From CAZKHG01 sp964552655 (lineage in GTDB: Bacteria; Bacteroidota; Bacteroidia; Bacteroidales; Tenuifilaceae): 64,000 nt of DNA. The notes beneath the pieces are model-generated. The model was not told where the DNA came from, ran no database searches, and saw only the letters and a list, made by a program, of their open reading frames with translations. This document shows positions 8,667 through 17,772 of this stretch, one piece after another. The stretch lies in assembly GCA_964552655.1 (NCBI GenBank), contig CAZKHG010000005.1, forward strand, positions 1 to 64,000, in the 5' to 3' direction. Each line of letters begins with the position of its first letter. The first letter of the stretch is position 1. The position numbers were made by a program, and so were the translations under genes.

Positions 8667-9965
8667 ATGAGCTCAACATATAAATTCGAAACATTACAGG
8701 TACATGCCGGGCAAGAGGTTGATCCCACTACACTTTCACGAGCTGTACCACTTTATCAAACCACTTCTTACCTCTTTAAAAATTCCGAACATGGCGCAAA
8801 CCTTTTTGCGCTGAAGGAATTCGGGAATATCTATACACGATTGATGAACCCAACCACCGATGTGTTTGAAAAGCGTATAGCGGCATTAGAGGGTGGTGTG
8901 GCGGCGTTGGCCGTTTCATCAGGACATGCAGCCCAATTCATTGCGTTAAGCAATATACTGCAAACAGGCGATAACTTTATTTCAACTCCCTATTTATATG
9001 GTGGAACCTACAACCAGTTTAAAGTATCGTTTAAGAGGCTGGGGGTGGATGTCCGATTTGCAAAATCGGAGAACGCAGAAGATTTCGAGAAACTGATAAA
9101 CGAGAAGACAAAGGCTGTTTACCTGGAAACTATTGGGAACCCTGGGTTCTGCATTCCTGATTTTGATGAATTTGAAAAACTGGCTAAAAAGTACGATTTA
9201 CCATTGATCGTCGATAATACTTTCGCTTGTGGAGGGTACCTTTTCCAGCCACTTAAACATGGGGCAAATATTGTGGTTGAATCGGCAACAAAGTGGATTG
9301 GTGGGCATGGGACAAGCATAGGCGGGGTGATTGTTGATGGTGGAAATTATAACTGGGGGAATGGCAAGTTCCCGCAGTTTACAAAACCGTCAGAAGGGTA
9401 TCACGGGTTGGTATTCTGGGATGAATTTGGTTCAGGCAGCCCTCTCGGGAACATTGCATTTATTACCCGGGCAAGGGTTGAGGGGTTAAGAGATTTTGGC
9501 CCTGCTATCAGCCCTTTTAACTCTTTTCAGTTCTTGCTCGGGTTGGAAACATTGTCGTTGAGGGTTCAGCGCCACTGCGATAATGCGCTGGCGCTTGCCA
9601 AATGGTTTGATAATCATCCAAAAATTGAAAAAGTAAACTACCCCGGTCTTCCCGGTAATCCTTTCTCTAACCTTGCAAAAAAATATCTCAAAAATGGTTT
9701 TGGCGGAGTGCTGTCTGTCATTGTGAAAGGAAATAAAAACAATGCAACAAAAGTGGTTGATAACCTCAAACTTGTAAGTCATTTGGCTAATGTTGGCGAT
9801 GCAAAAACGTTGATCATCCAGCCATCAGCAACAACTCATCAGCAGCTGACGGATGAAGAGCAACTGGCTGCCGGGGTTTTTCCATCGCTTCTCAGAATAT
9901 CTGTTGGGATTGAACATATAGATGATATCATCGCAGATTTTGAGCAAGCATTGAATAAAGTATAA
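8667..9965 (+). CDS. metY: O-acetylhomoserine sulfhydrylase (PLP, Cys/Met metabolism family)
   Basis: This is a 432-residue gamma-family PLP enzyme that makes homocysteine from O-acetylhomoserine and sulfide. The PLP lysine is K209 in ESATKWIGGHGTS. FETLQVHAGQE at the N-terminus, the GNPGFCIPDFD segment and the VDNTFACGGYLFQPL stretch are typical of O-acetylhomoserine aminocarboxypropyltransferases, and the length (about 430) separates them from the shorter MetB/MetC enzymes. It is the first enzyme gene after the riboswitch and is followed after 27 bases by metX, which makes its substrate. Direct sulfhydrylation ties methionine synthesis to sulfide, which the genes at 36-48 kb also handle. 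Confidence 0.94.
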   Translation: MSSTYKFETLQVHAGQEVDPTTLSRAVPLYQTTSYLFKNSEHGANLFALKEFGNIYTRLMNPTTDVFEKRIAALEGGVAALAVSSGHAAQFIALSNILQTGDNFISTPYLYGGTYNQFKVSFKRLGVDVRFAKSENAEDFEKLINEKTKAVYLETIGNPGFCIPDFDEFEKLAKKYDLPLIVDNTFACGGYLFQPLKHGANIVVESATKWIGGHGTSIGGVIVDGGNYNWGNGKFPQFTKPSEGYHGLVFWDEFGSGSPLGNIAFITRARVEGLRDFGPAISPFNSFQFLLGLETLSLRVQRHCDNALALAKWFDNHPKIEKVNYPGLPGNPFSNLAKKYLKNGFGGVLSVIVKGNKNNATKVVDNLKLVSHLANVGDAKTLIIQPSATTHQQLTDEEQLAAGVFPSLLRISVGIEHIDDIIADFEQALNKV

Positions 9966-9992
9966 TGTATAATGTGAAAAGAAAAATGCAAG

Positions 9993-11015
9993 ATGAAAAA
10001 AATAGTTTCAGATTTTAAGATAGATAAGATAAAACTTGAATGTGGAAAAGTGCTCAGGGATGTGAATGCAAGATTTCATGTTTTTGGGGATATTGAAAAA
10101 CATCCGGATAAAATTGTATGGATTTGCCATGCTTTTACCGCAAACAGCGATCCGGTTGACTGGTGGCCAGGGATGATTGGCAAGGATTGCTATATTGATC
10201 CCGAAAAAACTCCGGTAGTATGTGTAAATATACTTGGATCGTGCTATGGCACAACCGGTGCAATGTCAGTTAACCCCGATACGGGTAAACCATACTATCT
10301 CTCATTCCCAATGATTACAATACGGGATATGGTGGAGGTGCATCAAAAGGTTAGGGAACATCTGGGAATTAAAAGAATCTGGTTAACACTCGGTGGTTCA
10401 ATTGGAGCTTACCAGATCATGGAATGGGAATATATGTTTCCGGGAACATTCGAAAATATGGTATTAATTGGCACAAGCGCAAAATCCTCTCCATGGGTTA
10501 TTGCTTTTAGCCAGTCGCAACGTTTAGCGCTTCAAGCAGATCAAACATTTAACCAGGAAATTATTGGTGGTGGCAATGAAGGCCTGAAAGCAGCAAGGAG
10601 TATTGCATTATTAAGCTATAGGGGCCGGAGCAGCTACAACCTCACCCAACATGATAAATTTGATGATCTGCTAACGGGGTTCAGGGCTTCCAGCTACCAG
10701 ACTTACCAGGGAGAAAAACTGGTTAAAAGATTTGATGCGTACTCATACTATACACTGCTGAATGCCCTCGACTCACACAATATTGGCAGGAACAGGGGCG
10801 GAATTGAAAAAGCACTTTCGCAAATCAGGGCAAAAACCCTTGTTGTGGGCATCGACTCGGATATACTTTTCCCAGTTGAGGAACAGAAATATCTTGCAGA
10901 ACATATCCCCGATGCCATTTATGCTGAAATACACTCTGATTTCTGCCATGATGGTTTCTTAATTGAGCACGAACAACTTAGAAATGTAATTGACAATTTT
11001 CTAAACCAACAATGA
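9993..11015 (+). CDS. metX: Homoserine O-acetyltransferase (alpha/beta hydrolase)
   Basis: The 340-residue alpha/beta-hydrolase activates homoserine with acetyl-CoA in the cytosol. The nucleophile S136 sits in LGGSIGAYQIMEWE, the catalytic Asp lies in VVGIDSDILFP and the His in SDFCHDGFLIEH. The context between metY and hom supports acetyl rather than succinyl transfer, since MetY uses O-acetylhomoserine. It is slightly shorter than many MetX proteins, mostly at the N-terminus. Confidence 0.92.
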   Translation: MKKIVSDFKIDKIKLECGKVLRDVNARFHVFGDIEKHPDKIVWICHAFTANSDPVDWWPGMIGKDCYIDPEKTPVVCVNILGSCYGTTGAMSVNPDTGKPYYLSFPMITIRDMVEVHQKVREHLGIKRIWLTLGGSIGAYQIMEWEYMFPGTFENMVLIGTSAKSSPWVIAFSQSQRLALQADQTFNQEIIGGGNEGLKAARSIALLSYRGRSSYNLTQHDKFDDLLTGFRASSYQTYQGEKLVKRFDAYSYYTLLNALDSHNIGRNRGGIEKALSQIRAKTLVVGIDSDILFPVEEQKYLAEHIPDAIYAEIHSDFCHDGFLIEHEQLRNVIDNFLNQQ

Positions 11016-11022
11016 TAATACA

Positions 11023-12282
11023 ATGGAAACACTTGAAATAACACAAACCAGTACAAAAAATAATGTTACCCATTTCGAAACCACAACCCAGGTGATCGGG
11101 CTTTTTGGGTTTGGAACAGTAGGATCGGGTTTATACCATGTACTTGAAAACTCTCCTACAACAAAAGCAACAATCAGGAAAATTTGCATTAAAAACAACT
11201 TTAAGGAAAGAACCCTGAAAAAGAATATCTTCACCCTCAACCCAGGGGATATTCTGGATGACCCCGAAATAAACCTCGTGGTAGAGCTTATTGACAATGC
11301 AGATGATGCATACCGATTTGTTAAAACAGCACTACTAAATGGGAAAAGCGTCGTGTCGGGCAACAAAACCATGCTTGCCCACCACCTCGATGAGCTCATC
11401 GGGATACAAAAAAACACTGGTACTGCCCTTCTTTATGATGCTTCTGCCTGCGGCAGCATTCCAGTTATACGTAACCTTGAAGAGTACTACGACAACGATC
11501 TGTTACTCTCAATAAGAGGAATCCTAAATGGTTCTACCAACTTTATACTTACCAGGATCTTTCAGGACAATGAAAACTACTGCAATGCGCTAAAAAAAGC
11601 ACAGGAACTAGGGTTTGCAGAGAGTGATCCTTCATTCGACGTGATGGGTCTGGATGCGCTTTACAAGCTAGTTATTCTTGCAACCCACGGATTTGGCACC
11701 TATGTTCATCCCGATAATGCCTTCTGCTATGGCATCCACAACCTGGCTCCTTATGATGTTAAATTCGCCAGGGAGAAAGGATATAAAATAAAGCTGGTTG
11801 CCACGCTTACAAAGCTCGATAAGTTAAATTTCACTCTGTTTGTAATGCCAACCCTTGTCACTCCAGATGATTATATATACAATGTTGAAAATGAATACAA
11901 TGGAGTTATCATAGAGGGGGCATTCTACGAGAAACAGTTCATGTTTGGCAAAGGAGCCGGGGGGCATCCAACCGGATCGGCTGTGTTAAGCGATATCACC
12001 GCCCGTTTTCACGATTACAGGTACGAGTATAAAAAGCGAAAGTATTTTAATGCATTGAACTATACCACAGATGTAAGTGTTGAGGTATTTATTCGCTATC
12101 ATGATCTGGTGGATTTAAGCGTTTTCGGAATTGAAGAAATAGTTGAGAAGCACAATGCTCGCGATCACCGGTGGGTAATAGCAAAAGTTAAAATCTCATC
12201 CCTCTTAAAAGTGAAAGATTTAATCCCTAAGCTGAATCTGTTTATGGCTTATACAGGTAAACTTTATACAAATAATAGCTAA
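11023..12282 (+). CDS. hom: Homoserine dehydrogenase
   Basis: The 419-residue NAD(P)-dependent enzyme reduces aspartate semialdehyde to homoserine. The Rossmann motif is GLFGFGTVGSGLYHVL near residue 27-42. The catalytic region contains GILNGSTNFILTRI and AQELGFAESDPSFDVMGLDA, both diagnostic. A C-terminal portion of about 80 residues follows the substrate domain but was not clearly an ACT domain. Unlike the ThrA type there is no aspartokinase part. Its place in the methionine operon suggests it is a dedicated homoserine supply under SAM control. Confidence 0.93.
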   Translation: METLEITQTSTKNNVTHFETTTQVIGLFGFGTVGSGLYHVLENSPTTKATIRKICIKNNFKERTLKKNIFTLNPGDILDDPEINLVVELIDNADDAYRFVKTALLNGKSVVSGNKTMLAHHLDELIGIQKNTGTALLYDASACGSIPVIRNLEEYYDNDLLLSIRGILNGSTNFILTRIFQDNENYCNALKKAQELGFAESDPSFDVMGLDALYKLVILATHGFGTYVHPDNAFCYGIHNLAPYDVKFAREKGYKIKLVATLTKLDKLNFTLFVMPTLVTPDDYIYNVENEYNGVIIEGAFYEKQFMFGKGAGGHPTGSAVLSDITARFHDYRYEYKKRKYFNALNYTTDVSVEVFIRYHDLVDLSVFGIEEIVEKHNARDHRWVIAKVKISSLLKVKDLIPKLNLFMAYTGKLYTNNS

Positions 12283-12284
12283 TT

Positions 12285-12383
12285 ATGAAAACAGATCAGG
12301 TAAACCCCTCAAATAATCACAAATATTTTGTGATATCCAGCTATATCGGTGTAATTTGTGTTCAACTATTACCAAAACGATGA
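12285..12383 (+). CDS. Possible 32-aa ORF coupling hom to metH
   Basis: An ATG two bases after the hom stop opens a 32-codon frame (MKTDQVNPSNNHKYF...). Its TGA overlaps the metH ATG as ATGA (12380-12383). It contains a small inverted repeat, ATCACAAA with TTTGTGAT at 12315-12333. The overlap is the classic form of translational coupling, but the peptide has no recognisable features. It may be a chance frame or a device that delivers ribosomes to metH. Confidence 0.25.
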   Translation: MKTDQVNPSNNHKYFVISSYIGVICVQLLPKR

Positions 12384-15300
12384 AAGAAAAACTAATCAGA
12401 GATATCCTAACCAAAAAAATCCTTATTCTCGATGGTGCAATGGGCACCATGATTCAACGTTACCGTTTGAACGAAAGCGATTTCAGGGGGGAGCGGTTTA
12501 AGGATCATCCCAAAAATCTGAAAGGGAATAATGATTTGCTGGTGTTAACCCGTCCCGATATCATCAAAGAAATTCATAGAGCCTACCTTGAGGCTGGAGC
12601 CGACATCATTGAAACCGATACATTTAATGCAACAAGCATTTCCCAGGCTGATTATGGCACAGAGAAAGTTGCCAAGGAGATAAATGTTGAAGCTGCTAGA
12701 ATTGCCCGCTCAATTGCGGATGAACTCACTGCATTAAAACCGGATAAACCCAGGTTTGTTGCTGGTGCGATGGGACCAACCAACAAAACTTCTTCCATGT
12801 CGCCAAACGTATCTAACCCGGCATTCAGATCGGTTACCTTCAACAATCTGGTTGACGCTTATGCAGAACAGGCTGAAGGGTTAGTTGAAGGTGGCGTTGA
12901 TATCTTGCTGGTTGAAACCATTTTTGATACGCTCAATGCCAAGGCAGCGCTTTTTGCCATTTCGGAAGTTTTTAGAAAAAGGGGGAAGCGAATTCCTGTA
13001 ATGATTTCCGGAACCATTACCGATGCGAGTGGAAGAACACTTTCCGGTCAAACATTGGGGGCGTTTATCAACTCTGTTTCACATTTCCCGTTGCTAAGTA
13101 TCGGGCTGAATTGCGCCCTGGGCGCCCAACAGCTGATTCCATTTATCGAAGAACTTTCTGATTCCACTTCCCTGTTTGTAAGCGCATACCCAAATGCCGG
13201 GTTGCCAAATCAATTAGGAGAGTACGATCAATCCGCGGAAGAAATGGCATCGGTAGTTGAAGAAATGCTCAGGAGAGGGCATTTGAATATTGTTGGGGGT
13301 TGTTGCGGAACTACACCCTTGCACATTCAAAAAATTGCGGACTTAGCTGGCAAATATCCACCCCGAATTCCGGGTTCAATACCAATTTACACCCGAATTA
13401 GCGGACTGGAATTGCTGGAGATCAGACCCGATACAAATTTTGTAAATATCGGGGAACGCACCAATGTTTCGGGTTCCAAAAAATTTGCCCAGCTGATTGC
13501 TGAGGAAAAATACGAACAGGCTATATCAATTGCCCGCGAACAGGTGGAAAATGGCGCTCAGGTTATTGATATCTGCATGGATGATGCCCTGATAGACGGT
13601 GAAAAGGCCATCACAGTTTTCTTAAACTACCTTGCTTCTGAGCCTGAAATTGCCAAGGTTCCCTTTATGATCGATTCCTCTAAATTCAGCATCATTGAAG
13701 CCGGGTTAAAATGCATTCAAGGGAAACCCATTGTAAACTCCATCAGCCTTAAAGAGGGTGAAGATGAATTTATCAGGAAAGCGAAACTCATCAACCAATA
13801 TGGTGCTGCAATGATCGTAATGCTTTTCGATGAAAACGGTCAGGCTGTCAGCTTCGAAGAAAAAATCCGGATTGCAGAACGAAGCTACAAAACCCTGGTT
13901 GACAAAGCCGGAGTTGTCCCTGAAAATATCATTTTCGATCCAAATATCCTTGCTATTGGCACTGGAATGAGCGAACATTCAGCCTATGCCCTTAACTTTA
14001 TTGAAGCTTGTAAATGGATTAAGAAAAATCTGCCTTATGCAAAGGTTAGCGGTGGCGTTAGCAACCTATCCTTTTCGTTTAGGGGAAATAATCCTGTTCG
14101 AGAGGCAATACACTCGGTATTTCTTTACCATGCAGTTAACGCCGGGATGGATATGGGGATTGTTAACCCAGGTTTACTCCAGGTTTACTCAGAGATCAAG
14201 CCAGACTTACTTCAACTCACTGAGGATTTGGTTCTGAACCGGAGAAAGGACGCAACTGAAAGGTTACTGTCATTCGCTCAAAACCTTACAGAAGATAAAA
14301 AAGAATCGTCACTCGATATTTCATGGCGGAATGAACCTGTTGAAAAAAGGTTGAGCCATTCACTGGTTAAGGGTATTACAGATTTTATTGAAACCGATTC
14401 AGAAGAGGCAAGGGTGAAACTTCAATCTGCGCTTACTGTGATTGAAGGGCCACTAATGGATGGGATGAAAGAGGTTGGCGATCTTTTTGGTTCAGGAAGG
14501 ATGTTTTTACCGCAGGTGGTAAAAAGTGCCAGGGTTATGAAACAAGCTGTTGCTTTTCTTCAACCCTATATCGAATCCGAAAAATCCCAGGGCAAAACCT
14601 CAGCATCAAGAGGTAAGGTTGTAATGGCTACCGTAAAAGGAGATGTTCATGATATTGGTAAAAACATAGTGGGAATCATACTTTCCTGTAACGGTTTTGA
14701 TGTGAAAGATCTTGGAGTTATGGTGCCTTGCGAAACCATTCTTGAAACCGCAATAAATGAACAGGCAGATATAATCGGGTTAAGCGGCTTAATAACACCT
14801 TCTTTGGATGAAATGGTTCATGTTGCCAAAGAGATGGAGCGAAAAGGGTTGAACATTCCGTTACTCATTGGGGGTGCTACAACCTCGAAGCTTCACACCG
14901 CGCTTAAAATTGATCCGGTTTATAATGGTGCAATAATTCACGTTAAGGATGCATCGCTCGCAAGCGGTGTGGCTGTTGATCTGATAAATCCTAAAACGAG
15001 TACCGAACTGAAAGCAAAAACTAAAATTGAGTACTCAGTTTTAAGGGATGAATACAAGGGAAGGTCAACCCCTACAATTACAATTGAAAACGCCCGGAAA
15101 AACCCGTTAAGACAAGATTGGAACAACTACCTACCACCAGTACCTAATAAAACCGGAATACTGCTTTTCAAATCTTTTGAATTATCAGAAATCAGGAAAT
15201 TCATTGATTGGACATTCTTCTTCTTCTCGTGGGATATAAATGGCAGATATCCGGCAATCTTCAGCGATCCAATCAAAGGGAAAGAAGCAAAATCATTATT

Positions 15301-16051
15301 TAACGATGCCAATGAACTTTTAGATATTATTGTCAGGGATAAGCTCCTTGCTGCAAACGGAGTTTTAGCCCTACTTCCTGCTTCATCAGATGGAGATGAT
15401 ATCATAATATGGGAGGATGATACCAGGGTTAGGATCAAAACTATTATACCTCAGCTTCGTAATCAGGAGCTTAAATCAGGCGAAGAACCTAACCTTTGCC
15501 TTTCGGATTTCATAGCACCTAAAGGTTCAGGCATTAACGATTACTTAGGTTTTTTTGCTGTTACAGCAGGCATTGGTGCCGATGAGCTGTCAGATCAGTA
15601 CCGCATAAAAGGAGATGTTTATCGGGCGCTGATGGTAAAAGTTATAGCCGACCGATTGGCAGAGGCTTTTGCTGAACTACTTCACTTTAAAGTAAGAAAG
15701 GAGATATGGGGGTACGCCCCTAAAGAGTCGTTCAATATAGATGATATCCTGAAAGAAAAATACCAAGGGATACGACCAGCGCCTGGTTACCCTGCATGCC
15801 CCGATCATCGGGGAAAAGAATTTATTTTCTCGTTGCTGAATGTCACCCAAAACACTGGCATGTGGTTAACAGAAAGTTTAGCTATGGTGCCGGGTGCGTC
15901 GGTTTCAGGCTTCTATTTTTCTCACCCAGTATCAAAGTATTTCAATGTAGGGAAAGTAGGAATTGACCAGGTAAGAGACTTTGCAAAACGCATTGGCCGT
16001 AGCATTGAAGAGGTTGAAAAATTTTTCCCAACATTTTTAAACTATAAATGA
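12380..16051 (+). CDS. metH: Cobalamin-dependent methionine synthase
   Basis: This is a four-module enzyme of about 1223 residues that methylates homocysteine from methyltetrahydrofolate through B12. Module 1 (1 to about 325) carries GAMGTMIQ and the zinc-binding GGCCGTTP. Module 2 (about 345-610) is the pterin-binding barrel with NIGERTNVSGSKKF. Module 3 has the cobalamin motif GDVHDIGKNIVG with the cobalt ligand at H757. Module 4 is the SAM-dependent reactivation domain, with RPAPGYPACPDH near the end. The ATG at 12380 is chosen over a TTG at 12356 because the conserved sequence starts just after it. The full length implies a B12-requiring or B12-importing cell. Confidence 0.96.
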   Translation: MKEKLIRDILTKKILILDGAMGTMIQRYRLNESDFRGERFKDHPKNLKGNNDLLVLTRPDIIKEIHRAYLEAGADIIETDTFNATSISQADYGTEKVAKEINVEAARIARSIADELTALKPDKPRFVAGAMGPTNKTSSMSPNVSNPAFRSVTFNNLVDAYAEQAEGLVEGGVDILLVETIFDTLNAKAALFAISEVFRKRGKRIPVMISGTITDASGRTLSGQTLGAFINSVSHFPLLSIGLNCALGAQQLIPFIEELSDSTSLFVSAYPNAGLPNQLGEYDQSAEEMASVVEEMLRRGHLNIVGGCCGTTPLHIQKIADLAGKYPPRIPGSIPIYTRISGLELLEIRPDTNFVNIGERTNVSGSKKFAQLIAEEKYEQAISIAREQVENGAQVIDICMDDALIDGEKAITVFLNYLASEPEIAKVPFMIDSSKFSIIEAGLKCIQGKPIVNSISLKEGEDEFIRKAKLINQYGAAMIVMLFDENGQAVSFEEKIRIAERSYKTLVDKAGVVPENIIFDPNILAIGTGMSEHSAYALNFIEACKWIKKNLPYAKVSGGVSNLSFSFRGNNPVREAIHSVFLYHAVNAGMDMGIVNPGLLQVYSEIKPDLLQLTEDLVLNRRKDATERLLSFAQNLTEDKKESSLDISWRNEPVEKRLSHSLVKGITDFIETDSEEARVKLQSALTVIEGPLMDGMKEVGDLFGSGRMFLPQVVKSARVMKQAVAFLQPYIESEKSQGKTSASRGKVVMATVKGDVHDIGKNIVGIILSCNGFDVKDLGVMVPCETILETAINEQADIIGLSGLITPSLDEMVHVAKEMERKGLNIPLLIGGATTSKLHTALKIDPVYNGAIIHVKDASLASGVAVDLINPKTSTELKAKTKIEYSVLRDEYKGRSTPTITIENARKNPLRQDWNNYLPPVPNKTGILLFKSFELSEIRKFIDWTFFFFSWDINGRYPAIFSDPIKGKEAKSLFNDANELLDIIVRDKLLAANGVLALLPASSDGDDIIIWEDDTRVRIKTIIPQLRNQELKSGEEPNLCLSDFIAPKGSGINDYLGFFAVTAGIGADELSDQYRIKGDVYRALMVKVIADRLAEAFAELLHFKVRKEIWGYAPKESFNIDDILKEKYQGIRPAPGYPACPDHRGKEFIFSLLNVTQNTGMWLTESLAMVPGASVSGFYFSHPVSKYFNVGKVGIDQVRDFAKRIGRSIEEVEKFFPTFLNYK

Positions 16052-16105
16052 TATTTATTATTAAACAGAGTAGAGATTAAAAAATCAAGCAATAAATAGT
16101 TGAAC

Positions 16106-17059
16106 ATGAAAGTAATAGATCACATCAATAAAGCAAAATCAACGCTTTTCTCATTCGAACTCCTGCCCCCGCTCAAAGGCAACTCCCTGCAATCAATTTT
16201 TGATATCATTGATCCTTTAATGGAATTTTCTCCCGCTTACATCAATGTTACCTATCACCGGGAGGAGGTGGTTTACAGGAAAAATTCTGATGGATCAATT
16301 GCGCCCAGGATACTAAGAAGAAGGCCTGGAACAGTTGGGATTTCTGCATCAATCCAACATCACTATAATGTTGACATTGTGCCACATATCATCTGTGGTG
16401 GTTTTACTAAGGGGGAAACTGAAGATGCGCTGATTGATTTAGACTTTCTGAATATTCATAATGTACTTGTAGTTCGGGGTGATGCCGATAAGGTTTCGGG
16501 CAGGTTTGAATCAAAACCCGGTGGACATAAATACGCCATTGACCTTGTAAAGCAGGTGGTTGATATGAACAAGGGTATTTATCAGGATGAACTCCTTGAG
16601 AAGCCTAATCCCACCAATTTTTGCATTGGGGTAGCAGGCTACCCTGAAAAACACGCTGAAGCTCCAAACTTCACTTCAGATCTGCAACACCTCAAAGAAA
16701 AAGTTGATGCCGGAGCCGAATACATTGTTACCCAAATGTTTTTCGACAATGCCAGCTATTTCAGTTTTGTGGAGAACTGCAGAGAGATAGGAATTAATGT
16801 TCCCATTATCCCAGGCCTCAAACCAATCTCCCTGATGGATCATATTTATATCCTTCCCAAAATATTCAATGTACAACTACCACAAGACCTGGTAAGGGAG
16901 GTTGAAAAGTGTAAAGCCAATTGTGATGTTCGCGAGATTGGTGTTGAATGGTGTTCAATGCAAGCTAAGGAGCTAAAAAACAGGGGCGTTCCGTCAATCC
17001 ATTTTTACACTATGGGCAAATCGGATAATATCGTTAAAATTGCAAAAACTATCTACTAA
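16106..17059 (+). CDS. metF: Methylenetetrahydrofolate reductase
   Basis: The flavoprotein is about 317 residues and reduces 5,10-methylene-THF to 5-methyl-THF, the methyl donor for MetH. The family features STLFSFELLPP at the N-terminus, VTYHR, a VVRGD segment, AGYPEKHAEAP and the FDNASYFSFVENC and IPGLKPIS motifs are all present. The ATG at 16106 is preferred to a TTG two codons earlier. It closes the methionine operon and ends two bases from the convergent MORN gene, with no terminator visible in between. Confidence 0.95.
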   Translation: MKVIDHINKAKSTLFSFELLPPLKGNSLQSIFDIIDPLMEFSPAYINVTYHREEVVYRKNSDGSIAPRILRRRPGTVGISASIQHHYNVDIVPHIICGGFTKGETEDALIDLDFLNIHNVLVVRGDADKVSGRFESKPGGHKYAIDLVKQVVDMNKGIYQDELLEKPNPTNFCIGVAGYPEKHAEAPNFTSDLQHLKEKVDAGAEYIVTQMFFDNASYFSFVENCREIGINVPIIPGLKPISLMDHIYILPKIFNVQLPQDLVREVEKCKANCDVREIGVEWCSMQAKELKNRGVPSIHFYTMGKSDNIVKIAKTIY

Positions 17060-17061
17060 GT

Positions 17062-17733
17062 TTAGTTTTCAATCCTTAAATCCCAGTTCCCAGGTTGTTT
17101 GATTTCAAAATCGAGGACACAATCATACAGCACTGTTTTAAAAGGATTCCAACACTTATAAGTAATTTTACAATTGAAAGGGAAAATGATGTTCTGATAT
17201 CCTATTATACTTCCACTCCGAAACTCACTGCCTGAATTTGCTGCAAGGGATAATTCCTCAACCTGAACAGGCATACCACCTCTTGTAATTCTTATAGAAA
17301 CTTGATCGCCATTCCCTTTTCGGAAGAAATTAGTAGATGTAATATTTTTCTTCACAACAACCTGAGGCGAAATTGGTTTTGGCCCTTGATACTGGTTTTT
17401 ACTCCAAATGCCATCTTGGATAATCATATTACCATTCTCTGTATATGTGTATTTACCTTCGCCTTCTCTTTCTCCCATTTTCCACTCCCCTTCATATTTT
17501 GAACCATTTGACCATGTATATATTCCCTTTCCATTGGGATAACCTTTTCGGAAATTTCCCGTGTAAGAATCAACCCCTTTGGCTTCGCCATAGCCATGAG
17601 CCAAGCCTTTTTTGCAATCCCCTTTATAATGACCCTGCAGATTTAATACCATCACCTTACAAGAATCTTGACCCTTTAAGGAACTACTTAAATAGGCAAG
17701 ACATACAATTAAAATAATTGATAATTTTTTCAT
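17062..17733 (-). CDS. Exported MORN-repeat protein
   Basis: The 223-residue protein has a signal peptide (MKKLSIILIVCLAYLSSSLKG). At least three MORN repeats follow at about residues 34-105, with the pattern YxGxFxxGxxxGxGxY (for example YTGNFRKGYPNGKGIY and YEGEWKMGEREGEGKY). The C-terminal 110 residues are a separate beta-rich region without a recognised family. MORN repeats often act as rigid scaffolds or membrane-binding elements; here the role is unknown. It overlaps no neighbour, but its end is two bases from metF. Confidence 0.85.
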   Translation of the reverse strand: MKKLSIILIVCLAYLSSSLKGQDSCKVMVLNLQGHYKGDCKKGLAHGYGEAKGVDSYTGNFRKGYPNGKGIYTWSNGSKYEGEWKMGEREGEGKYTYTENGNMIIQDGIWSKNQYQGPKPISPQVVVKKNITSTNFFRKGNGDQVSIRITRGGMPVQVEELSLAANSGSEFRSGSIIGYQNIIFPFNCKITYKCWNPFKTVLYDCVLDFEIKQPGNWDLRIEN

Positions 17734-17772
17734 GATTAGAATTTTTTAAATAATATTTTAGTTTAATTAATG

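Noticed and set aside
12315..12333. ATCACAAA/TTTGTGAT repeat as a Crp operator
   Set aside because: The half-sites point the wrong way (TCACA before TGTGA) and it lies inside an operon.
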